Shown one piece after another: positions 32,490 through 42,034 of a stretch of DNA of 64,000 bases. The position numbers were made by a program, and so were the translations under genes. The notes under the pieces were generated by a model. It was given only the letters and a program-made list of their open reading frames with translations, made no database searches and was not told the DNA's origin. The stretch spans positions 248,001 to 312,000 of the forward strand of contig NZ_FNNR01000006.1 of NCBI RefSeq assembly GCF_900106835.1. Reading direction: 5' to 3'. The DNA is from Arthrobacter sp. cf158 (GTDB lineage Bacteria > Actinomycetota > Actinomycetes > Actinomycetales > Micrococcaceae). Every line of letters starts with the position of its first letter. Position 1 is the first letter of the stretch.

Positions 32490-33977
32490 TTACTGGTTGT
32501 TGGTGGTGCTCCGGCGTGAGCGAACCAGCAGTAGCCCGGCGCCAACCACTAGGAGTGCTCCGGCTGCGTAGAGCAGGCCGGTTCCGGCGCCACCGGTCAG
32601 CGGCAGTTCGAAGCCGCCGTTGGAAGGAATGTTCTTGACCTGCACGTCGACGCCCACCGTGGTGCTTGTGGAGTTGATCAGGAAGGAGACCGGCTCAGCA
32701 AGGAGCTCGTAGCCTGCCGGAGCGGTGGTCTCCACCAGGTAGTAGGTGCGGTAATCCGCGGAGCCGGGTGCTACAGCAGCGCCGTTGGCCCAGTCAGAGT
32801 AGCGCAAACCGGAGATGGTGAGGGTTCCATCAGCGGCCACGGTGAAGATGGTCTGGCCATTGAGCGCGATCGGGTTGGTGCCGGCCTGTGCGTCAGCCTG
32901 GTTGGCGTAGACGGAGAAGGAAGCACCGGCCAGTGCCGCGCCGTTCTCGTTGACCTTCTGAAGAGTCATTTCGCCCCACTTGGTAACAACCGGGGGAGTA
33001 ACAATCGGACCGCCGGGCTGGCCCGGGGTGCCGGTGAAGCTGCCGAGGTTCGGGTAGACCAGCGCTTCGTTCTCGATCTCGCCGATGGTGTTGACGCTTG
33101 TATTCACCACAACCTGAACGCGGGTGCCGTTGTGTGCGGCGAGCACTGCTCGGCCGGCCGGGGTAAAGATGATAGTGACTGTGTTGGTGTTGGCATCGAA
33201 TTCAACCGTGTAGTGCGTACCTTCGGTGATAACCGTGCCATCAACTAGGGTGGCGGAGGCATCCAGGTAGGTCAGTTTGGTGTCCAAAGCATCCACGATC
33301 TTGTAGCCGTCAATGACGGCTTCGTTCGGAATGTCACCCGTGATGGTGAAGTCGATCTGGTCGCCGAGCTTGACGTCGGGAGCATCAGTGACGGTCTTCT
33401 CCGCACCCGTGATGGAGTTCTTGGGGTAGACGTGGACGTCGTAGATCCAGTTGTCCTTGTTGTCCGGGTCCGTCAACGGTACGGAAACCAGGAACGGAGC
33501 CGATGGGGTTACCCCGGCCGGGTAGCCCGTTTCACTCACCAGGTAGAGGCCGACCGGGAGATTGGCGAAGGCGGCGGTCCCCGCTGCATCGGTGGTCTGA
33601 GCCTGACCGGTACCCAGGGTGAACCCGGCACCCGCGATGGAACCTTCCGGGTTCGCCGGGGTGAAGACGCTGCTCAGGTTATGCGCTGCGTCCCACCCTG
33701 CGTTGGTGGACAAATCGATGGCATTGACCTGCTGGACGGTGAACTCGATGCCCGCCAAGGCCGTTAAGGTACTTGTGTCCACCTCGGTGCCGTTGTTGGG
33801 CAGCCCCGTGGGGGTGGTGGGGCGTTCGAACTTGTGGACGGTGATGGAACCGGTCTGGTCGCCATCAACCAGGGGAGCGGCCGATGCCGGAGCTACGGAG
33901 AACGACACAGCCAGCACCGCCCCGGCAATAGTGGCGGCGGCGGTCTTCCAGAGACCCCGGGAGCTTGAAATACTCAC
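32490..33977 (-). CDS. Major sortase-assembled pilin (SpaA/FimA type)
   Basis: 495 residues from GTG 33977, which has GAGGA about 6 nt upstream. A signal peptide ends at ASA. The mature N-terminus runs into GSITVHKFERP, the actinobacterial pilin start. VHVYPKN (Lys186) is the pilin motif lysine, followed by a fimbrial D2 isopeptide domain; YYLVETTAPAGYELL is the E-box of the last domain; LPLTG (458-462), a helix and a positive tail form the sorting signal. It would form the pilus shaft. The frame upstream to 34148 overlaps the adhesin gene and is not used. Confidence 0.95.
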   Translation of the reverse strand: MSISSSRGLWKTAAATIAGAVLAVSFSVAPASAAPLVDGDQTGSITVHKFERPTTPTGLPNNGTEVDTSTLTALAGIEFTVQQVNAIDLSTNAGWDAAHNLSSVFTPANPEGSIAGAGFTLGTGQAQTTDAAGTAAFANLPVGLYLVSETGYPAGVTPSAPFLVSVPLTDPDNKDNWIYDVHVYPKNSITGAEKTVTDAPDVKLGDQIDFTITGDIPNEAVIDGYKIVDALDTKLTYLDASATLVDGTVITEGTHYTVEFDANTNTVTIIFTPAGRAVLAAHNGTRVQVVVNTSVNTIGEIENEALVYPNLGSFTGTPGQPGGPIVTPPVVTKWGEMTLQKVNENGAALAGASFSVYANQADAQAGTNPIALNGQTIFTVAADGTLTISGLRYSDWANGAAVAPGSADYRTYYLVETTAPAGYELLAEPVSFLINSTSTTVGVDVQVKNIPSNGGFELPLTGGAGTGLLYAAGALLVVGAGLLLVRSRRSTTNNQ

Positions 33978-34068
33978 TTCTATCCTCTTTCTAATGTTGT
34001 GTAGCGATGCTCGGAGCGAACATTGTTGGGGAGACGTGGCCCTACCGGGCGGTGGGACCACTTGTGGG

Positions 34069-36792
34069 TCAGGCAGATGCGCGGATGCGCGTGCGCCTGA
34101 AGTTATTGGAGGCAAGGACCAAGGCGACCAGGAGCAGTGATGCCCCACCTGCCGTCAAGGGCCACCAGCCGGCACCGCCTGACTCCGGCAGCTTCAGAGC
34201 CGGGACGTCGCGAACGGTGACCAGGAAAATGCCGTTGGCGTCACTGTCGCTGGCTGTGACCACGCCGGAGCCGCTGCCTTGGCCGAGTGTTACGGCACCA
34301 TTGGAAGCAACCGTGAACTGCACAGCCTCGGCCAGCAGGTTGAACCCTTCCGGAGCCCGGGTTTCTTCGAGCCAGTAAACGCCTGGTTCGATGCCTTCGA
34401 GCTGGAACTGCCCGGTGTGGGAAGCCATGGGCACCACGGTGTAGCTCGTGTTGACCGGCCCCGGAGTTCCTGCGGCGTCGTTATGGATGGCCCATGTGGA
34501 ACCCGCCATGGGAACCCACACCTCAGCGGAGGACTCCCCAACCTTTTCGATGAGGATCTTGGCCGGCGTGTGGTGCATGGTGGAGCACTCGGGTGCCAAT
34601 GGCGTGCTTCCCGTGGCGCACCGGACGGGTATGACGCTGCCCGTGCCGGTTGCGACGTTGACCAACTGGGAACTCCAAGCATCCTGCTTGACCGTCACGT
34701 TGTAGCTGAGTGTTGCGGTCTGGCCGGCAGGCAGAGTGAAGGGCTGCGTTGTCAGGATGGTGGACGGTGCCACGGGATTCGCCACAGCTACGGGGGCTGC
34801 GGTGCCAATGGTGAGGGTGGCGGACCCTGGCGCGAAGGTTGCCTGATCCAGGACATCGGACAGGTTGTCGGTGAGGACGACGTTGTTGATCTGGCCCCTG
34901 GTGCTGGTGGCGGTCACGGTGTAGGTGATCGTGTCGCCGGGTTTGACCGATGTGGTGCCAGGTGTGCCGTTTACTTTTGCACTCTTGGCGATGGTCCACT
35001 GCGGATCCTCGGGGGTTGTCACAGTTGCCGAACATCCGACTCCGGGGAGCGGCGGGCAGGCTGGGTCCACGGTGGGGACCTGGGTGGTGGAACCTGGCAC
35101 TGGGTTGGGGCCGCCGCCAGGCATGTTGGGAACAGCCGTTTGAGCAGCGGGCACGATGGTGGCTGTGTTGACGATGTCTCCAGTAGTACCCGCCGCCACT
35201 GTTCCGGTGACCGTGTAGGTCAGTGTTCCGCCAGTGTTGATCCGGACTGTGCCGGAAATGCTGCCTGATCCACTCGGGGCATTGCAGGACGTTGGCCCGG
35301 CAGGGGGCAGGTTGGATGTACCTGCCGCCGTGACAACGCAGGTCCAGGCAGAGCCTGCGAGGCTACCCGGCAGTGGGTCGGTAAAGATGGCATTGATGGC
35401 GTCGCTGGGACCGTTGTTGTGCGCAATCACCGTGTAAGTGATGGGCTGCCCCGGGATGTAGGCCGTGATATTGGCCTTCTTTGTGATGGATAGATCCGTC
35501 AACGGACGAACGGTCAGCGGGGCCGTGCCGGGCGGGTAGAGGCCGGTAATCGTGGGGAAGTTGTTGGTGCAGTTGGTGATCGTCGTAGCGTTATTGGCCA
35601 CGCAGCCGGAGTTGTTGTAAACACCCGGGGTGTTGCTGGTAACGGTGACCGTGATGGTGCACGAGGCAGTGCCCTGGGCCAGGTTGCCGGTAACATCCAC
35701 GGTTCCACCGGAGACCGTGCCGGCAGTTCGGACGCACGTGCCACCGAGGGGGCCCACGGCGGTTAGCCCAGCGGGCAGCGTGTCAACGAAGCGCCATCCA
35801 TTCTTGGCCATCAGGTCGCTGGTGTTGGTCACCGTGTAGCTCAGGACCGTGTTTTGGCCTTGGTACATGCTGGTAGGAGAGAAGGCCTTATCCAGTTGCG
35901 GAGTTACGTCCACCAGCTGGGGGAGGTCAAAGCCGACGTCGTTGCCCGTGCCTGTCGCCTGCAGGTTCCGTACCCTGACACCCAATGTGGGTGCCGTGCC
36001 GGTGAGGGGGACCTGGATGGCGCCGGACTGCAGTTTTGCCACGCTGTAGTTGACGTTGTTATACGAAATGACTTGCCTGCTGGGATCGGAGCAGGGGTCC
36101 AGGCTTGAACCCACTACTGTGGGTACCCCGTTGATCAGAATGGAGAATTCCTGGCTGGCGTGGTTGGAGAAGCAGTTCGTCTCCGCGAAGATTCCCGAGA
36201 TGGCGTAATAGTGGCCGGCGATGGTGGGAATGCTGTTTTTGGTGGTCTGCAGCTGCAGTCCTGCGGCTTGGGTTCCGTTGGTGGTGTTGGTGTACTCGCT
36301 GAGGATCTGGTTCTGGGCTGCCTGAGCATCGGACATGCCTTGGTATTTGCCCATCACGTACGCCATGTCACCCAGGAACCCGATGGCTCCGTTGCGCCCG
36401 CACTGATCGTTGTTGATGATGGCGCCGCCGTTGGCAGGCAAGGGGGTGCCTTGCCGCAGAATCCAGCCGTTGCAGGCCTGCGCGCCCGGCAGCCAGGCCG
36501 CATCTGCCGTGTACTGCTCGTTTTGGGCCGCCGTCCCGCCAACGTACGTCCCGAGCGGGATCGGGGCAGTTGCCGCGTTTTGGTTGGAGAAGTCTTCGCT
36601 GTAGACCAGGGTCCCCGGTTGGGTGACGCCAGGGGTGCCGGGCGCGGCGGCCGCGGGAGCAGGCCAACTGGCCACGCCGTACGCAGAGATGCTGACCAGA
36701 GCCAGGAGCGCGCACATCATCAGGCCAAGGGCAGGCCTGGCGCCATGTCTCGCCTTGGCGTGAGCATGGAAATGCTCGAGTTGCTTCTGCAT
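34069..36792 (-). CDS. Large pilus tip adhesin/minor pilin with variant LPESG sorting signal
   Basis: 907 residues. A long signal sequence ends near PAAAA. The first 250 residues form a Cys-containing adhesive region (GWILRQGTPLPANGGAIINN). DUF11-type beta domains follow (QLDKAFSPTSMYQGQNTVLS, LSITKKANITAYIPGQPITY, WTIAKSAKVNGTPG). A SpaA-like prealbumin domain with GVYWLEETRAPEGFNLLAE lies near the end. The sorting signal reads LPESG (868-872) instead of LPxTG, before a helix and arginine tail. No YPKN motif is seen, which fits a tip protein. First gene of the operon. Confidence 0.9.
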   Translation of the reverse strand: MQKQLEHFHAHAKARHGARPALGLMMCALLALVSISAYGVASWPAPAAAAPGTPGVTQPGTLVYSEDFSNQNAATAPIPLGTYVGGTAAQNEQYTADAAWLPGAQACNGWILRQGTPLPANGGAIINNDQCGRNGAIGFLGDMAYVMGKYQGMSDAQAAQNQILSEYTNTTNGTQAAGLQLQTTKNSIPTIAGHYYAISGIFAETNCFSNHASQEFSILINGVPTVVGSSLDPCSDPSRQVISYNNVNYSVAKLQSGAIQVPLTGTAPTLGVRVRNLQATGTGNDVGFDLPQLVDVTPQLDKAFSPTSMYQGQNTVLSYTVTNTSDLMAKNGWRFVDTLPAGLTAVGPLGGTCVRTAGTVSGGTVDVTGNLAQGTASCTITVTVTSNTPGVYNNSGCVANNATTITNCTNNFPTITGLYPPGTAPLTVRPLTDLSITKKANITAYIPGQPITYTVIAHNNGPSDAINAIFTDPLPGSLAGSAWTCVVTAAGTSNLPPAGPTSCNAPSGSGSISGTVRINTGGTLTYTVTGTVAAGTTGDIVNTATIVPAAQTAVPNMPGGGPNPVPGSTTQVPTVDPACPPLPGVGCSATVTTPEDPQWTIAKSAKVNGTPGTTSVKPGDTITYTVTATSTRGQINNVVLTDNLSDVLDQATFAPGSATLTIGTAAPVAVANPVAPSTILTTQPFTLPAGQTATLSYNVTVKQDAWSSQLVNVATGTGSVIPVRCATGSTPLAPECSTMHHTPAKILIEKVGESSAEVWVPMAGSTWAIHNDAAGTPGPVNTSYTVVPMASHTGQFQLEGIEPGVYWLEETRAPEGFNLLAEAVQFTVASNGAVTLGQGSGSGVVTASDSDANGIFLVTVRDVPALKLPESGGAGWWPLTAGGASLLLVALVLASNNFRRTRIRASA

Positions 36793-36907
36793 GTGGATTC
36801 CCTTTTCCCTTGACGCGCGTGGTCGCGCAGCTCGCGCCGTGAGTCCGCCGCTGCTTAGTACTGGGGGATAGGTGAAACTACATTGAATTTCGTGACGCCA
36901 GATTCTG

Positions 36908-36923
36908 CGTGATCTACATCACA
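36908..36923. promoter_or_regulatory. CRP/GlxR-like site upstream of the pilus operon
   Basis: CGTGATCTACATCACA fits the TGTGA-N6-TCACA consensus at nine of ten fixed positions. It lies about 117 bp upstream of the adhesin ATG, a position typical of activation by a CRP-family protein. Nothing else was identified in 36793-37003. Confidence 0.5.
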
Positions 36924-37003
36924 TGCAAATCAGGGTGTGCCAGGGTGGCGGGATTGGCTTGGCCTCGCCACAAGGCGTGCCGCCGCATTGTCCCGGTGTT
37001 GTT

Positions 37004-37552
37004 CTAGTCAGCCTCCGCCGCTTTCCTTGCCCGGTATGCGGCAACGTGGGCGCGGTTGGCGCAGTTGCCGGTGTCGCAGTAGAGCTTGGAGCGGTTTCGG
37101 CTGAGGTCCAGCACGACGGCGTCGCAGTCATCCGCCGCGCATACGCGCATCCGGTCCATTTCCTTGCTGCGGATTACGTCAATGATGGCCATCGCCGCTT
37201 CGGTTCCCATTCGATCCGCCAGGGGCGCCTCGGGGGTGGTGGCGTGGAGATGCCAGTCCCAATGGTCGTGTTTGACCAGTTGGGGCAGGGCCTTGGCATC
37301 GGTGAGCAGCTTGTTGACGGACTTGGCTGCCGTGTCTTCGTCAGAGCTCCAGAGTGCTGCAAGTTCGATGCGAAGCCGCTTGATGCTGCGTAGCTCTGCC
37401 GCGCTCCCGGACCTTGAGCCGGTGAACTCTTCGGCGTCGAGGAAGGCATTGAGGTCGGCCGGGGTGGTGAGTGATTCTTCACCATTGGCCGCGGTGTTGA
37501 TCAGATTGACGACGCTGCGAAGGGCTACCTCGGTGTCAGGCGCAAAAAGCAC
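37004..37552 (-). CDS. CGNR-type zinc-finger regulator
   Basis: 182 residues from GTG 37552 (AAGGAG, 5 nt spacing). The C-terminal CAADDCDAVVLDLSRNRSKL, followed by YCDTGNCANRAHVAAYRAR, is the CGNR zinc finger with four cysteines; here it reads CANR instead of CGNR. The N-terminal part is the ABATE-like stress-sensing domain. It is divergent from the EamA transporter and probably regulates it. Confidence 0.9.
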   Translation of the reverse strand: MLFAPDTEVALRSVVNLINTAANGEESLTTPADLNAFLDAEEFTGSRSGSAAELRSIKRLRIELAALWSSDEDTAAKSVNKLLTDAKALPQLVKHDHWDWHLHATTPEAPLADRMGTEAAMAIIDVIRSKEMDRMRVCAADDCDAVVLDLSRNRSKLYCDTGNCANRAHVAAYRARKAAEAD

Positions 37553-37623
37553 TTTGACTCCTTACATGTTTCGGGAGTACTGTCATGACCATAAGCCCAC
37601 TTTACTCCTGACAGGAGGCTGCT

Positions 37624-38643
37624 GTGTCAGCTCCAACGACGAAGGCTGATGCAAAAGGTTTCCTGGCATCGGGACTCGGCATCGCGCTCTTTTCTTCCGC
37701 TGTGTTTGGCACGTCCGGATCGTTTGCCAAGTCGATGCTGGAAACCGGGTGGTCACCCGGTGCCGCAGTTGCCGTGCGCCTCACAGGCGCCGCGCTGATT
37801 CTGGTGATTCCCGCCGTCGTGGTGCTTCGCGGACGCTGGCACCAGCTCAAGGACAACTGGCTCACCATCCTGTTGTTCGGGCTCATCGGTGTGGCGGGCT
37901 GCCAACTGTTCTACTTCAACGCTGTGGCCCGGCTGTCGGTGGGAGTTGCCCTGCTCCTTGAGTATTTGGCGCCGGTGATGATCGTGCTGTGGCTGTGGAT
38001 CGCAAGCCGGCGGCGGCCCCGCGCGCTCACCGCGGCGGGGGCATTGCTGTCCTTGGGTGGCCTGGTTCTGGTGCTGGACCTGACCGGCGCAGTGAAGGTC
38101 GACTTTGTTGGCGTCCTCTGGGGCATGGCGGCTGCCGTGTGCCTGGTGATCTACTTCTTCATAACGGCAAAGGAGAATGAGACTCTTCCGCCGCTGGTCC
38201 TCGCATCTGGTGGTCTCCTTGTGGGTGCGCTGGTGATGTGGCTGGTTGGCTTGCTGGGTCTGCTCCCCATGACGTTCAGCAACGCTGACACCACACTTGG
38301 TCCCTGGACTACGCCTTGGTGGGTATCCGCTGTGGGACTGATCGTCCTGGCCACTGTCCTGGCATATGTCTCCGGAATCATGGCGGCCCGCAGTCTGGGT
38401 TCCAAGGTGGCGTCCTTCGTCTCCCTGACTGAAGTGCTTTTTGCCGTGGTGTGGGCTTGGTTGCTGCTGGGTGAGTTGCCCGGCCCGATCCAACTGCTGG
38501 GTGGTGCTCTGATTGTTGGCGGCGTGGTGCTGGTACGCATCGATGAATTGCGCGGAGACCGCCGTGCCGCCCCGGCTTTGGATCACGTCAACGACGTCGA
38601 ACCAGTCCCGTCCGGGCCCGTCACCAAGGCTTCACGGAGCTAG
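37624..38643 (+). CDS. EamA/DMT-family transporter
   Basis: 339 residues with ten membrane helices in two EamA repeats: IALFSSAVFGTSGSFAKSML opens the first, and VLWGMAAAVCLVIYFFITAK the second. GTG 37624 has AGGAGG 5 nt upstream. RhtA/YddG-like members export amino acids or other metabolites, but the substrate cannot be read. The divergent CGNR gene is a likely regulator. A long hairpin terminator follows. Confidence 0.93.
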   Translation: MSAPTTKADAKGFLASGLGIALFSSAVFGTSGSFAKSMLETGWSPGAAVAVRLTGAALILVIPAVVVLRGRWHQLKDNWLTILLFGLIGVAGCQLFYFNAVARLSVGVALLLEYLAPVMIVLWLWIASRRRPRALTAAGALLSLGGLVLVLDLTGAVKVDFVGVLWGMAAAVCLVIYFFITAKENETLPPLVLASGGLLVGALVMWLVGLLGLLPMTFSNADTTLGPWTTPWWVSAVGLIVLATVLAYVSGIMAARSLGSKVASFVSLTEVLFAVVWAWLLLGELPGPIQLLGGALIVGGVVLVRIDELRGDRRAAPALDHVNDVEPVPSGPVTKASRS

Positions 38644-38658
38644 GCGAAACTTAAAAGC

Positions 38659-38694
38659 GAAGGGCCCCGGACGCTGGTGCGTCCGGGGCCCTTC
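38659..38694. terminator. Strong bidirectional hairpin terminator
   Basis: GAAGGGCCCCGGACGC pairs perfectly over 16 bp with GCGTCCGGGGCCCTTC around a four-base loop. It separates the convergent EamA and WXG100 genes. Confidence 0.85.
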
Positions 38695-38703
38695 CCAACT
38701 GTC

Positions 38704-38967
38704 TTAGTTGGAAGCCTGCTGCTGCTGCTCAGCGTTCTTCTGAGCGCGATCGCCGGCTTCGCGAAGTGCGTCGGCAACCTTCTTCAGGTTGGAAGCGTGC
38801 TGGCTGTCCCACTCGCCGCGGAACTTGTCAGCGTCCGGGCCCTTCCAGTCGGTACCGTCGAGAGCACCCTTCAGCTGTGAACGCTGCTGCTCGATGTTCT
38901 CGGCGCCGGCCTTCAGCTTGTTACCGAGCTGACGAAGCTGATCAACATCTGCACCCCAAATAGCCAT
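38704..38967 (-). CDS. WXG100-family (ESAT-6-like) type VII secretion protein
   Basis: 87 residues from ATG 38967 (GAAGGAG, 6 nt spacing). Two helices are joined by the W-x-G turn at Trp41-Gly43 (TDWKGPDADKF), the hallmark of WXG100 substrates of type VII secretion. The C-terminal end is Gln-rich. No eccC/eccD-type or toxin gene is next to it, so it is an orphan that would use a secretion machine encoded elsewhere. The strong ribosome binding site suggests high expression. Confidence 0.93.
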   Translation of the reverse strand: MAIWGADVDQLRQLGNKLKAGAENIEQQRSQLKGALDGTDWKGPDADKFRGEWDSQHASNLKKVADALREAGDRAQKNAEQQQQASN

Positions 38968-39125
38968 GAGATTCTCCTTCATTTGTTCGGACCCGAGCTC
39001 TTCGGCATCCCCAGCGGCCTCCGGCTCATCCGGAAGATCCAATAGCTAAAACCTATCCCGGGATTCGCAAACCCGTCGATGGGCACCCCTCCCCATGCAG
39101 CACTGCCCATAGTTAGCATGGGATT

Positions 39126-39398
39126 ATGTGCCGCAATATCAGGACTCTTCATAACTTCGAACCGCACGCCACGAACGCCGAAGTGGAGGCCGCTGCCCTG
39201 CAATACGTACGCAAAATCAGCGGATCCACCAAGCCGTCCAAAGCCAACGAGGAAGCCTTCGCTGAGGCTGTTCATGAGATCGCGCATATTACGCAGCATC
39301 TCCTGGACTCATTGGTGAGCCATGGCCCGGCCAAGAACCGTGACGAAGAAGCTGCCAAAGCGAAGGCCCGGGCCGCCGTCCGGTTCGGGACGGCTTAG
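39126..39398 (+). CDS. DUF2277 family protein
   Basis: 90 residues starting MCRNIRTLHNFEPHATNAEV, then AALQYVRKISGSTKPSKANE, a near-exact instance of the DUF2277 family, which has a conserved N-terminal Cys and KISG/KPSKAN blocks. The function is not known. The gene is monocistronic and convergent with copA. Confidence 0.92.
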   Translation: MCRNIRTLHNFEPHATNAEVEAAALQYVRKISGSTKPSKANEEAFAEAVHEIAHITQHLLDSLVSHGPAKNRDEEAAKAKARAAVRFGTA

Positions 39399-39424
39399 CC
39401 CAGACCCCATCGCCCTCAGGTGCT

Positions 39425-41743
39425 CTACTTCCCAAACGAGCGGAGCCGTAGGGAGTTCGCGACCACCAGGACCGAGCTCGCCGCCATGGCAGCGCCGGCA
39501 ATCATCGGATTTAGGAAGCCAAGGGCCGCTACCGGAATGCCGATCGCGTTGTAGAAGAACGCCCAGAACAGATTGGTCTTGATGGTGGATAGTGTCTTTC
39601 GGGAGAGCTCAATGGCCTGTACCAGCTGACCGAGATCGCTACCCATCACTGTGAGGTCTGAGGCTTCAATCGCCACATCGGTGCCCGAGCCCATCGCGAT
39701 GCCCAGGTCCGACTGAGCCAAGGCTGCGGCGTCATTCACGCCGTCGCCAGCCATGGCAACCGTTGCGCCGGACTCCTGCAGCTTTCGAACCGCCGCCACC
39801 TTGCCCTCCGGCAAAACTCCGGCGAAGACGTCGTCCGGTGAAATTCCGACGGCGGCAGCCACTTGGGCGGCCACAGCGGCATTGTCGCCGGTCAACAGGA
39901 TGGGGCGGATGCCCATGCCCTTCAACTTTTTGATCGCCGCGGCCGATCCGGGCTTGATGGTGTCGCTGAGGCTCACAATTCCTGCGGGTTGGCCGTCGAC
40001 GGCAACCCAAATGGCCGTGGCGCCACCGTTTTCTTCAGCAGCCAAGGTTTCCCGTTGGCCGGGGTCGAGGGTGATGCCGTTTCCCTCGAGCCAGCCAGAG
40101 CGCCCGACCACAACCGCGTATGCGCTGCCGTCCAGCACAACAGTTCCGCGCACTCCGCCGCCGGGAGCGGAACTGAATCCTTCAACGGCAGGGAACGCCC
40201 CGGCGTGGGGGATTGCGTCCTTCGCGGCGGCCGCAATCGCGTGGGCGATAGGGTGCTCGGACGCTGACTCCACGGCGCCGGCAAGCGTCAGAACGGTGGC
40301 GGGGGTATGACCGTTCAGAGCGACGGTGTGGTCCACGGCGAGCTTTCCGCTGGTCACGGTGCCCGTCTTGTCCAGCAGGATGGTGTCCACGTGCCGGGTG
40401 TCTTCCAGAACTTGAGGGCCCTTGATCAGGATCCCCAGCTGCGCGCCACGACCCGTTCCGGTCAGCAGCCCCACGGGAGTCGCCAAGCCCAAAGCGCAGG
40501 GGCATGCGATCACCAAAACAGCAACAGCGGCGGTGAAGGCCGCATTGAGATCGCCTGAGAAGAACAGCCATAGGAGGAACGTCGCCAGTGCGATGACCAG
40601 CACGATCGGTACAAAGACAGAGCTGATCCGGTCTGCAAGCCTGGCGATGGGAGCCTTGCCGGTTTGTGCCTGGCTGACCAAGCGACCCATCTGCGCGAGT
40701 GTTGTGTCCGAGCCAACCCGCGTGGCGCGAACCAGCAGCCGGCCGGAGGTGTTGATGGTTGCGCCTGTCACCAGGCTGCCCGGGCCAACTTCCACCGGCA
40801 CAGACTCGCCCGTTACCAGTGAAGCGTCGACGGCGGATTCTCCGTCCGTGACCACGCCATCAGTAGCGATCTTCTCTCCGGGGCGAACCACGATGACGTC
40901 GTCCACCAGGAGCTGATCAGCGGGAATCTTCTGCTCAGCACCCTCCACCAAAATCGTGGCATCCTTGGCGCCCAGGTTCAGCAGGGCTTTCAGCGCATTA
41001 CCGGCCTTGGCTTTCGCGTTGGCCTCCAGATACCGGCCCAGAAGCAGGAACGTGGTGACCACTGCGGCGACCTCGAAGTACAAACCGCCGCCTGACATGC
41101 TTTCCATGCCGGGGTGTTCTGTCATCCGGGGATCTGCGAACAACTGCCAGGCAGAATACAGGTAAGCGGCGATGACGCCGATGGAAACGAGCGTATCCAT
41201 GGTGGATGCGAAGTGCCGTGCATTGATGGCCGCGGCCCTGTGGAACGGCCAGGCCGCCCAACTCACCACGGGCAGGGCAAGGACTCCGACGACCCAGCCC
41301 CAGTTGGCAAACTGGAGGGCGGGAATCATCGAAATGGCGAACACCGGGACAGTCAGCAGCGCCGCCGCTATGAGCCGCGGCCGGAGCGTTGACGCAGAGG
41401 GGCCGTGATCCATGTGATTTTCATGGGCGGCGTGTTCTGCATCCGGAGTCTGGTTGCCGTGGTGCTGGTGTTCACTGTGTTCGCGGGTGTGTGGCGCCGG
41501 GGCTTGGCGGACAGTGGCTTTGTAGCCCGTCGCGTTGACCGTGTCCACGATTTGCTGGTCAGTCACGGTGGCCGGGACGGTCACGTGGGCTGATTCGAGG
41601 GGCAGATTGACGCTGGCCTCTACGCCGTCGAGCTTGCCCAGTTTACGTTCCACTCGATTGACGCAAGAGGCGCAGGTCATGCCCTCGATGTCGAGTTCGA
41701 TGACCCGGTGTGCGGGCTTGTTGAAAGTGTCCTGGCTACTCAA
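39425..41743 (-). CDS. copA: Copper-translocating P1B-type ATPase
   Basis: 772 residues. An N-terminal heavy-metal domain has GMTCASCVNRVERKLG. Eight membrane helices follow, with CPC in helix six (VIACPCALGLATPVG), DKTGTVTSG with the phosphorylated Asp, and GDGVNDAAALAQSDLGIAMG with the hinge. It exports Cu(I) from the cytoplasm. A His-rich linker (NHMDHGPS) lies before the first helix. It ends the csoR-copZ-copA operon, starting 9 bp after the copZ stop. Confidence 0.95.
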   Translation of the reverse strand: MSSQDTFNKPAHRVIELDIEGMTCASCVNRVERKLGKLDGVEASVNLPLESAHVTVPATVTDQQIVDTVNATGYKATVRQAPAPHTREHSEHQHHGNQTPDAEHAAHENHMDHGPSASTLRPRLIAAALLTVPVFAISMIPALQFANWGWVVGVLALPVVSWAAWPFHRAAAINARHFASTMDTLVSIGVIAAYLYSAWQLFADPRMTEHPGMESMSGGGLYFEVAAVVTTFLLLGRYLEANAKAKAGNALKALLNLGAKDATILVEGAEQKIPADQLLVDDVIVVRPGEKIATDGVVTDGESAVDASLVTGESVPVEVGPGSLVTGATINTSGRLLVRATRVGSDTTLAQMGRLVSQAQTGKAPIARLADRISSVFVPIVLVIALATFLLWLFFSGDLNAAFTAAVAVLVIACPCALGLATPVGLLTGTGRGAQLGILIKGPQVLEDTRHVDTILLDKTGTVTSGKLAVDHTVALNGHTPATVLTLAGAVESASEHPIAHAIAAAAKDAIPHAGAFPAVEGFSSAPGGGVRGTVVLDGSAYAVVVGRSGWLEGNGITLDPGQRETLAAEENGGATAIWVAVDGQPAGIVSLSDTIKPGSAAAIKKLKGMGIRPILLTGDNAAVAAQVAAAVGISPDDVFAGVLPEGKVAAVRKLQESGATVAMAGDGVNDAAALAQSDLGIAMGSGTDVAIEASDLTVMGSDLGQLVQAIELSRKTLSTIKTNLFWAFFYNAIGIPVAALGFLNPMIAGAAMAASSVLVVANSLRLRSFGK

Positions 41744-41751
41744 GAGGACTC

Positions 41752-41985
41752 CTACGCGTCGTTGGCTACCACCAGGTAGCCGGCTTCTGCCACGGCCTCG
41801 CCAATTTCCGACGGTGAGAGCTCGCTGGTTGAGGTGATGGTCACGGTGGACAGGCCGCCCGGGTTGAGGTCTACGGCGACGTCCTCAACGCCGCTGAGGG
41901 CTTCGAGTTCTTCGCTCACGCTGGAGACACAGTGGCCGCATGTCATGCCGGAAACGTTCACGTTGGTTCGGATGGTTTGGCTCAT
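41752..41985 (-). CDS. copZ: Copper chaperone, heavy-metal-associated domain
   Basis: 77 residues from ATG 41985 (AAGGAG, 6 nt spacing). NVSGMTCGHCVSSVSEELEA is the metal-binding CxxC motif in a ferredoxin-like domain of normal CopZ length. It would carry Cu(I) to CopA, whose gene follows. The open frame upstream to 42276 is antisense-like sequence within csoR and is not used. Confidence 0.95.
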   Translation of the reverse strand: MSQTIRTNVNVSGMTCGHCVSSVSEELEALSGVEDVAVDLNPGGLSTVTITSTSELSPSEIGEAVAEAGYLVVANDA

Positions 41986-42034
41986 GGCGTGCTCCTTGGA
42001 GGTGAGTTGAATGGTGTGGTGGTTGGTGGCGGCA

